Source of the DNA: Chloroflexota bacterium
GTDB lineage: Bacteria > Chloroflexota > Anaerolineae > CG2-30-64-16
NCBI GenBank assembly: GCA_029555885.1
Contig: JAKPQT010000701.1
Span: 1-7,613 of the forward strand
DNA: 7,613 nt
Reading direction: 5' to 3'
Shown here: positions 1 to 4,242 of the stretch, one piece after another
How positions within the stretch are numbered: the stretch's first letter is position 1
Layout: each line of letters starts with the position of its first letter
Translations under genes and position numbers: made by a program
The notes under the pieces: model-generated
What the model saw: only the letters and a program-made list of their open reading frames with translations
What the model was told of the DNA's origin: nothing
Databases searched by the model: none

Positions 1-1
1 A

Positions 2-49
2 GGGAGGATCATACCGGTCCAGGGTGAAGCGCGGGTGACGCCGCCATGA
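2..49 (+). other. Possible 3' end of an upstream coding region (partial)
   Basis: One frame is open from the window edge to a TGA at 47-49 and would encode about 15 residues (GRIIPVQGEARVTPP). The other two plus frames close at 27 and 36. This could be the C-terminus of a gene that starts outside the window, placed just before the promoter-like site at 54-84. It is too short to recognise and could equally be non-coding. Confidence 0.2.
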
Positions 50-53
50 CAAG

Positions 54-84
54 TTGATGAAAGCTGCACAACCCGCGTTATAAT
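54..84 (+). promoter_or_regulatory. Candidate sigma-70-type promoter for the AraD-family gene
   Basis: A perfect TATAAT lies at 79-84, preceded by TTGATG at 54-59 with a 19-base spacer, slightly long. A one-step alternative, TGATGA at 56-61, gives 17 bases but a poorer -35. Transcription would start near 91, about 30 bases before the chosen ATG at 121. The -10 is convincing in GC-rich surroundings; the -35 is weak. Confidence 0.5.
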
Positions 85-120
85 GGCTGTTAGCATCAAC
101 CCTTGAGAGCGAGGAACCTG

Positions 121-765
121 ATGCTGGAAGCCCTGCGAGAAGAGTTATGGCGGCTGCACCTGGAGCTGCCCAAGAACAACCTGGTCATGTGGACCGGCGG
201 CAACATCAGTGCGCGCGACGCTGCGAGCGGCCTGGTGGCGATCAAGCCGTCGGGCGTGCGCTACGAGGACCTGCAGCCTGAGCACATGGTCATCGTGGAC
301 CTGGACGGGAAGGTTGTTGAAGGCACGCTGTCGCCTTCGTCCGACACGGCCAGCCACCTGTACATCTATCGCCACCGGCCCGATGTCAACGGGGTCGTCC
401 ACACGCACTCGCGCTATGCCACTGCGTTCGCCGCGCTGAACCGGCCCATTCCGTGCGTGCTGACGGCGATGGCGGATGAATTCGGCGGCCCGATCCCGTG
501 CGGCGGTTTTGCACTGATTGGCGGCGAGGAGATCGGCCAGGTCGTCATCGAAAGCATCGGTAGCTCGCCTGCGGTGCTGCTGAAGAACCATGGCGTCTTC
601 ACGGTCGGCCCGAATGCGACCGCAGCAGTGAAGGCTGCGGTGATGACGGAGGACGTGGCTGCGACGGTGTGGCTGGCGTTGCAGCTTGGCACGCCGGAGG
701 AGATTCCTGCCCCCCAGATTGCCAAGCTGCACCACCGCTACACCCACGTCTACGGCCAGCGGTGA
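121..765 (+). CDS. araD: Class II aldolase/epimerase, AraD family (L-ribulose-5-phosphate 4-epimerase-like)
   Basis: This 214-residue protein is close to the length of E. coli AraD (231). That cytoplasmic zinc enzyme interconverts L-ribulose 5-phosphate and D-xylulose 5-phosphate by retro-aldol cleavage and re-addition. Visible family motifs are GGNIS (26-30), IKPSGV (41-46) and PSSDT (72-76). The zinc histidines correspond to H94 and H96 in VHTHSR and H157 in KNHG. Catalytic-type residues D75, D119 and the C-terminal Y211 align with E. coli D76, D120 and Y229. I chose ATG 121 over an in-frame TTG at 103 because GCGAGGAA (110-117) places GAGG six bases before it. No araA or araB neighbour is present, so the substrate is uncertain: UlaF/SgbE-type epimerases or fuculose-phosphate-type aldolases share this fold. 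The conserved D119 and Y211 favour an epimerase. It appears to be monocistronic, ending 21 bases before repeat copy A. Confidence 0.85.
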   Translation: MLEALREELWRLHLELPKNNLVMWTGGNISARDAASGLVAIKPSGVRYEDLQPEHMVIVDLDGKVVEGTLSPSSDTASHLYIYRHRPDVNGVVHTHSRYATAFAALNRPIPCVLTAMADEFGGPIPCGGFALIGGEEIGQVVIESIGSSPAVLLKNHGVFTVGPNATAAVKAAVMTEDVAATVWLALQLGTPEEIPAPQIAKLHHRYTHVYGQR

Positions 766-785
766 GGCCATAAGAACAGCGGCTG

Positions 786-906
786 AATGGAACGCTGATG
801 ACGCAGATGGGCATGATAAACGCGGATCTTTTCTCGATGTATTTGTCAAAGAATCAGCATCATCAGGGCCAACCTGGGGTTGGCACATCTGCGTCATCAG
901 CGTTCT
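786..906. repeat. Dispersed palindromic repeat, copy A
   Basis: This element of about 120 bases has a perfect 20-base inverted repeat at its ends (790-809 and 886-905), so it can fold into a long hairpin. Inside is a second small hairpin, GCCAACC (868-874), TGG, GGTTGGC (878-884). It shares AATGGAACGCTGAT at its left end and a 16-base core (859-874) with copy B at 5649-5747. It lies between the convergent AraD-family and thioredoxin genes, where it could act as a two-way terminator. Its right arm overlaps the last codons and stop of the thioredoxin-like gene. No transposase is present; a REP- or MITE-like non-autonomous repeat is the best description. Confidence 0.85.
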
Positions 907-1313
907 ATCGTATTACCCCCGACGAGCGGCTGAACCTGGGCGGTGAGCTTGCGCGTGTCGGCCAGGCCGTAGTTCGCGTGGCGGACCTGCCCCGCCTGGT
1001 CGAGCACCAGCGTGGTCGGAATCGTGAAGATACCGTAGCGTCCCGCAGTCTCCGGCTCACGGTCCGCGTCGATCTTCTGAATCGCGACCCGCGGCCCATA
1101 TTGCGCCGCCAGTTGCTCCAGGAAGCGCGCCTGCGTCGTGCAGGGTGCGCACTGGTCGCTGCGGAAGTAGAGGATGGCGGGCGTCGTGGCCGGTGTACTG
1201 TGCTGCGACACGGCCGCGTGCGAGGCGCGCGCCCGGTGCCACTGCGCGAACAGTCGGTAGGCCGCCAGGCCCAGCACGATGAGTGCGGCAGCAATCAACA
1301 GGCGTTCGAGCAT
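897..1313 (-). CDS. Membrane-anchored thioredoxin-like protein
   Basis: This 138-residue protein starts with a single hydrophobic segment (residues 4-22), followed by a basic stretch and a linker. The thioredoxin-like domain runs from about 46 to 133. The active-site CxxC is CAPC (55-58) in the sequence YFRSDQCAPC, and the cis-proline loop is TIPTT (P99). Such proteins exchange disulfides or act as thiol reductants; the anchor places this one at the membrane. Which side it faces is unclear: basic residues just after the segment would tend to keep the domain in the cytoplasm. The ATG is one base after the DUF4395 stop (TGACATG), so translation is probably coupled; a GGAG lies about ten bases upstream inside the previous gene. 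The last codons (…IER stop) lie in repeat copy A, so the repeat may have replaced the original tail. Confidence 0.85.
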   Translation of the reverse strand: MLERLLIAAALIVLGLAAYRLFAQWHRARASHAAVSQHSTPATTPAILYFRSDQCAPCTTQARFLEQLAAQYGPRVAIQKIDADREPETAGRYGIFTIPTTLVLDQAGQVRHANYGLADTRKLTAQVQPLVGGNTIER

Positions 1314-1314
1314 G

Positions 1315-1782
1315 TCAGCTTCGCTCCACCGGGCTATAACGGAAGCCGGGGATGCCCAGCCGGTTGAGCTGGTAGTACATGAAGCACCCCATGCAGAAGC
1401 CCGCGAACAGGTTCAGCTCGGCCAGCCCGATGACCAGCCAGACGAGTCCCCAGCCGATGACAGACGCGCCCAGCAGGAGCGCCAGCATCCCCAATCCCAC
1501 GAAGATTGCACCCACGCCCATCGCGAAGCGGTGCGGTTCCGGATTATCGGTGATTACGTTCGGTGTCATCCACCCGCGCGGCTTGAGCACGTGCTCGTAC
1601 AACCGGCGAAATGGGCTGAGCGTGGGAGCCACTGCGCCGGCGAGGTTGCATAGCGCGACGATCGCAGCCAGCCACGGGGCGTTCAGCACGAACGCCAGCA
1701 ACAAGAGCGCGATGGTGCAGACCTGGTTTACCCGGATGGCCGCGTGATCCACACGGCGAACGGTTGCATTGGGTGTATTCAT
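1315..1782 (-). CDS. DUF4395 family integral membrane protein
   Basis: This is a 155-residue membrane protein with about four hydrophobic segments in two pairs (roughly 20-35, 36-54, 86-106, 107-128). Family-like features are VDHAAIRVNQ near the N-terminus, the NPEPHRFA loop (80-87) and a C-terminal CxxC in FCMGCFMYYQL (C130, C133). DUF4395 has no established biochemical function. Its genes often adjoin thioredoxin-like genes, and in actinobacteria a similar pair sits beside sulfurtransferases (from memory). A membrane redox partner for the downstream thioredoxin is a reasonable inference. I chose ATG 1782 because GGAAGG (1787-1792) precedes it by four bases; the upstream in-frame ATG at 1794 lacks usable spacing. 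It is the first gene of a two-gene operon, preceded by a leader of about 215 bases that looks regulated. Confidence 0.8.
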   Translation of the reverse strand: MNTPNATVRRVDHAAIRVNQVCTIALLLLAFVLNAPWLAAIVALCNLAGAVAPTLSPFRRLYEHVLKPRGWMTPNVITDNPEPHRFAMGVGAIFVGLGMLALLLGASVIGWGLVWLVIGLAELNLFAGFCMGCFMYYQLNRLGIPGFRYSPVERS

Positions 1783-1810
1783 ATTTCCTTCCATACTCCG
1801 AAATGATGGC

Positions 1811-1890
1811 AAAACAAAACGACGGTCGGGCCGCTGCCTGGGATAGCATGTATCCCATCTCGCAAGATGCGAGGGCGTCCTACCGTCGTT
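1811..1890 (-). promoter_or_regulatory. Structured leader RNA with attenuator-like closing stem and U-rich tract
   Basis: On the minus strand this segment can fold as a three-way junction. A 9-bp closing stem P1 pairs 1882-1890 with 1818-1826. It encloses P2 (CTCGCA, loop TCT, TGCGAG; 1859-1873) and P3 (TGGGATA, 5-base loop, TATCCCA; 1839-1857). All three stems are perfect. P1 is followed at once by a T-rich run (GTTTTGTTTTG on the minus strand), as in an intrinsic terminator, although the enclosed 55 bases are unusually long. The DUF4395 ribosome binding site follows about 20 bases later. The 5' side of P2 overlaps a segment (1869-1877) that can pair instead with the leader ORF. I do not recognise a known riboswitch class; the hammerhead core is absent. 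Confidence 0.6.
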
Positions 1891-1926
1891 CGTCTGTTGG
1901 CTGTGTGAGTTGAGAGACGAGGCCGG

Positions 1927-1965
1927 TTAGCGCCCTCGCCCCATACAGATGCATTGGTACTGCAT
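1927..1965 (-). CDS. Candidate Cys-containing leader peptide (12 codons)
   Basis: The reading frame MQYQCICMGRGR ends at TAA (1927-1929). AGGA (1970-1973) lies four bases before its ATG, and a predicted transcription start lies about 30 bases upstream. Cysteine codons occupy positions 5 (TGC) and 7 (TGT). Codons 9-12 contain GCGAGGGCG (1931-1939), perfectly complementary to 1869-1877 in the downstream structure. These are features of leader peptides that sense an aminoacyl-tRNA by ribosome stalling, here plausibly Cys-tRNA. Polycysteine leader ORFs acting as attenuators are reported in mycobacteria upstream of sulfur-related operons (from memory). The peptide itself probably has no function. 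A 12-codon ORF can arise by chance, so the case rests on position, Shine-Dalgarno, Cys codons and complementarity together. Confidence 0.55.
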   Translation of the reverse strand: MQYQCICMGRGR

Positions 1966-2003
1966 AGCTTCCTGTCCTGATGGCAGAATGATCATACGGC
2001 TCT

Positions 2004-2031
2004 ACTATAGCGACTCTACGGCTGATGTCAT
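2004..2031 (-). promoter_or_regulatory. Promoter of the DUF4395-thioredoxin operon
   Basis: Read on the minus strand, ATGACA (2026-2031; 5 of 6 to consensus) and TATAGT (2004-2009; 5 of 6) are separated by 16 bases. Transcription would begin near 1997, about 32 bases before the leader peptide ATG and about 215 before the DUF4395 ATG. A TATGAT at 1991-1996 is an alternative -10 but has no matching -35. Confidence 0.55.
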
Positions 2032-2046
2032 GTAGCTTTTGCTACA
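2031..2046. promoter_or_regulatory. Operator-like dyad next to the minus-strand -35 box
   Basis: TGTAGC, TTTT, GCTACA is a perfect 6-bp dyad with a 4-base centre. It abuts and shares one base with the -35 element of the DUF4395 promoter. The size and position suit a dimeric transcription factor binding just upstream of polymerase. No regulator gene lies in the window, and I cannot assign the motif to a family. Confidence 0.45.
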
Positions 2047-2099
2047 GTCTGGTCAATCACCAGCCCCAAGCATCCTGGGCGGGTGGACGGCCCACGGCC

Positions 2100-2120
2100 A
2101 GGCGTAGCCAGGCTGCGCCT
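2100..2120. repeat. Short REP-like palindrome
   Basis: AGGCGTAGCC (2100-2109) and GGCTGCGCCT (2111-2120) form a near-perfect 10-bp inverted repeat with one mismatch, which is a G-T wobble. No T-run follows on either side. It lies between the two divergent promoters and is probably a small interspersed palindrome; no second copy is seen in this window. Confidence 0.5.
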
Positions 2121-2195
2121 ACGATGCCAAGCTAGTCGAAGGATGCACCCTCAAGTGGCCGCCCCGCGCCCTCGTAATACAGGGTTAGCCCGTCC

Positions 2196-2228
2196 ACACA
2201 CCCGGTTTCTACGAGAAGCCGGGTGTGT
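2196..2228. repeat. Strong hairpin palindrome
   Basis: A 15-base arm at 2196-2210 pairs with 2214-2228 around the 3-base loop ACG. The only non-Watson-Crick pair is T2206 with G2218, which is a wobble if the plus strand is transcribed and an A-C mismatch on the other strand. The arm contains ACCCGG followed by TTTCT, a motif I recall as a common interspersed palindrome in bacteria such as cyanobacteria and Chloroflexota. No T-tract follows. It ends 30 bases before the -35 of the right-hand operon and may insulate the divergent units. Confidence 0.7.
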
Positions 2229-2257
2229 AACGTTGAGCAGTTGCCCTTCACCCCTGG

Positions 2258-2286
2258 TTGGCAGCTTATTCCGCTCATGCTATACT
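2258..2286 (+). promoter_or_regulatory. Extended -10 promoter for the TIM-barrel/DUF6206/MFS operon
   Basis: TTGGCA (2258-2263; 5 of 6) and TATACT (2281-2286; 5 of 6) are 17 bases apart, and TGC directly before the -10 gives the extended TGn element. Transcription would start near 2293, giving an untranslated leader of about 58 bases. This is the best housekeeping-type promoter in the window. Confidence 0.7.
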
Positions 2287-2292
2287 GTGGCC

Positions 2293-2311
2293 GACGGATG
2301 ACCTGTCCGTC
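2293..2311 (+). promoter_or_regulatory. Hairpin at the predicted mRNA 5' end
   Basis: GACGGA (2293-2298) and TCCGTC (2306-2311) form a perfect 6-bp stem with a 7-base loop. It begins at about the predicted transcription start of the right-hand operon. A stem at the very 5' end commonly protects a transcript from decay. It lies about 30 bases from the GGAGG site and is not expected to block translation. Confidence 0.35.
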
Positions 2312-2351
2312 CATCCCACGGAACAAAACTGTATCGCCACTGGAGGTCTTC

Positions 2352-3242
2352 ATGCGCTTCGGCATCATGGACATGCAGTTGGGCGCGCTGATTCCCCCGC
2401 AACTGAGCCCGGCAGACCTGCCTGCGCACATCGCGAACTTTGACCACGCGGCCCTCGCGCGTGACCTGCACGGCCGCGGCTTCGACCCGATCGAGCTGGG
2501 CGGCGACCTCGTCCTCTTCATGCCGCACACCTTCGCGCCGCCTGCCATCGAGCGGCTGGCTGCATTGAAGGCAGAGACGGGGCTGACATACACCGTGCAC
2601 CTGCCGCTCTGGTCATCGGAGCCTTCCACGCTGCTCGAACCGGTGCGCCGCGGCTCGGTGCAGGCGACCGTGGACTGCATCCGTGCAACGCTGCCGCTGG
2701 AGCCGGAGGTGTACGTCTTTCACGCGACCGGCGCGCTGGCCGCGGAGTTCTACCGGATGCGCCTGCCAGAGCTGGCCCGGCAGGTCATCCTGCGTCAGTT
2801 CCAGGCGCGGGCCCAGGCCAGCCTTGCCGCTATCCTGGCCGAGACGGGTCTGCCGTCCCGCAAACTGGCGATCGAGACCATCGAGTTCCCGTTCGAGCTG
2901 ACAGTGGAACTGGCCGAGGCGCTGGACCTCTCCTTCTGTCTCGATACAGGCCACATCCTGTCCGGTTTCTCTGGCCCGCTGGACCTGTTCGACGTGCTGG
3001 ACCTGCTGCTGCCGCGGCTGGCCGAGATTCATCTGCACGACTCCCCCCGCTGGATGCCCGGCACCGATATCGTCTACGGCAAAGACCACCAGGCGTTGGG
3101 GCTGGGTGACCTCAACCTGGGCCGCCTGCTGGATCGCCTGGCCGAGGCGCAGTACGGCGGGCCGATTGTGCTAGAACTGACCGTGCCCGAAGCTATTGCA
3201 TCGCTCGACGTCATCCGCCGTGTGAGACCGCACCTGCTCTGA
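2352..3242 (+). CDS. Xylose isomerase-like TIM-barrel protein (AP endonuclease 2 superfamily), possibly CbiR-like
   Basis: This 296-residue protein is a TIM barrel of the sugar phosphate isomerase/epimerase superfamily. Likely metal or catalytic positions at strand ends are H83 (TYTVHLPL), H124 (YVFHATG), E175 (LAIETIEFPFE), D198 and H201 (CLDTGH), H227 and H229 (EIHLHD), D245/H246 and E275 (IVLELT). The spacing and wording of TYTVHLPL, LPLEPEVYVFH, IEFPFE and CLDTGH resemble, from memory, the cobamide-remodelling phosphodiesterase CbiR, which cuts the nucleotide loop of corrinoids. I do not claim that as firm, because no corrinoid gene is adjacent; a sugar isomerase or epimerase remains possible. 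ATG 2352 follows GGAGG (2342-2346) at five bases; the longer upstream open frame covers the promoter and is rejected. It is first in an operon, seven bases before the next gene. Confidence 0.85.
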   Translation: MRFGIMDMQLGALIPPQLSPADLPAHIANFDHAALARDLHGRGFDPIELGGDLVLFMPHTFAPPAIERLAALKAETGLTYTVHLPLWSSEPSTLLEPVRRGSVQATVDCIRATLPLEPEVYVFHATGALAAEFYRMRLPELARQVILRQFQARAQASLAAILAETGLPSRKLAIETIEFPFELTVELAEALDLSFCLDTGHILSGFSGPLDLFDVLDLLLPRLAEIHLHDSPRWMPGTDIVYGKDHQALGLGDLNLGRLLDRLAEAQYGGPIVLELTVPEAIASLDVIRRVRPHLL

Positions 3243-3249
3243 CTGCCCG

Positions 3250-4227
3250 ATGCCTGAGCTCCGCGTTGACCTGGACCTGCTGCAGCGGTTCGAAGCCGGG
3301 CTGGATCCCCGCCGCCCGGAGCGAAGCGCCATCCCCGCGCGGCTGATCGGCCACAGCGAAGTCTGCTCCATTCTCGCCATCGGCGAGCGGCCGCAGAACT
3401 CCCTGGTCTATCGCCGGATGCCGATGTTCGAATCCGCCGCCGAAGCCGAGCGCTACATCGCGCTGCACCGGCGCTATCTGCGCACCCTCGGCGAGCGGGC
3501 AGGGGTGCGCGTTGCGCCGTCCGTGGCGGTGCAGGTCCCGAACGAGCGTGCGGGCCGCGTGGTCGTCTACATCGTCCAGGAGCCGGTGCCGGAAGACACG
3601 ATGGGCCACGAGGCCATCTACCGCCTCGCGCCTTCGGACGTCATGCGGCTGGCGCTGCTGGCACTGCAGGAGACGGCCAAAGTCTTTGACTTCAACCGGG
3701 CCCATCACGCCGAGCTGGAGGTGGGCTTCGATGCGCAGATTTCCCACTGGGCCGTCAGCGGCTATGACCCCTCGCGCAACCTGCTTCCCGAACGGGCACG
3801 CCTGCTGTATATGAACACCAGCACGCCGCTGCTGCGTCGCCGCGGGCAGGAGCAGCTCGACCCTGAGCTCTTCTTGCGCAGCGCGCCGCTCCTGCTGATG
3901 CCCCTGGTGCGCCGCGCGTTCCTGCCGGAGCTGATGAATCGGTACTACGACTTCCGCCGCGTCGCCCTGGACCTCGTGGCTGGGTTCCAGCGGGAGGGCC
4001 GCTCCGAGCTGGTTCCCGGCCTGATCGACAGCGTGAACTGGTTCTTTCTGGCTGAGCGACAGGAGAACCACTTCCGGCCCATCATGCCCGACGAGGTCCG
4101 GCGCTACTACCGCTACAATGCGTCGATCTGGCGGGTCTACCTGGCGCTCCGCCGGCTCGACCGGGCCATCTGCCGGCTGCGGCGCCGGCCCTACCCGTAC
4201 ATCCTGCCGCGCAGCATGGCGCGTTAG
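3250..4227 (+). CDS. DUF6206-like protein with faint kinase-like features
   Basis: This is a 325-residue soluble-looking protein without signal peptide or clear membrane segment. I recall a similar pattern in DUF6206 proteins, whose function is unknown. Visible landmarks are RLIGHSEVCSILAIG (31-45), SLVYRRMPMF (51-60), VVVYIVQEPV (104-113), FDAQISHWAV (160-169), LLYMNTSTPLLR (185-196) and YYDFRRVALDLV (232-243). The order could mimic a degenerate protein-kinase-like fold: glycine-type loop, strand with a basic residue, E65 in an alpha-C position, hinge, then a catalytic-like segment. However, canonical VAIK, HRD and DFG motifs are absent, so activity is doubtful. The C-terminus is strongly basic (RRLDRAICRLRRRPYP). 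ATG 3250 begins seven bases after the TIM-barrel stop, and the transporter follows 15 bases later, so the three probably share a transcript and a process. Confidence 0.75.
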   Translation: MPELRVDLDLLQRFEAGLDPRRPERSAIPARLIGHSEVCSILAIGERPQNSLVYRRMPMFESAAEAERYIALHRRYLRTLGERAGVRVAPSVAVQVPNERAGRVVVYIVQEPVPEDTMGHEAIYRLAPSDVMRLALLALQETAKVFDFNRAHHAELEVGFDAQISHWAVSGYDPSRNLLPERARLLYMNTSTPLLRRRGQEQLDPELFLRSAPLLLMPLVRRAFLPELMNRYYDFRRVALDLVAGFQREGRSELVPGLIDSVNWFFLAERQENHFRPIMPDEVRRYYRYNASIWRVYLALRRLDRAICRLRRRPYPYILPRSMAR

Positions 4228-4242
4228 TTCAGGAGCACTCCT

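Noticed and set aside
145..897. 250-codon minus-strand frame opposite the AraD-family gene
   Set aside because: Arg/His-rich translation without motifs, and its end runs through repeat copy A. The sense gene has intact catalytic residues.
798..1367. Plus-strand frame starting in repeat copy A and running opposite the thioredoxin-like gene
   Set aside because: It starts in a repeat, has no homology-like motif, and lies antisense to a gene with clear CAPC and cis-Pro motifs.
1818..1890. tRNA, hammerhead ribozyme or known riboswitch in the DUF4395 leader
   Set aside because: There are only two inner hairpins and no T-arm or D-arm consensus, no CTGANGA/GAAA core, and no motif I recognise from TPP, SAM, cobalamin, fluoride or purine classes.
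2223..2351. N-terminal extension of the TIM-barrel gene to 2223
   Set aside because: It would be read through the extended -10 promoter and the 5' hairpin, whereas ATG 2352 has a good GGAGG site and the family's usual N-terminus.
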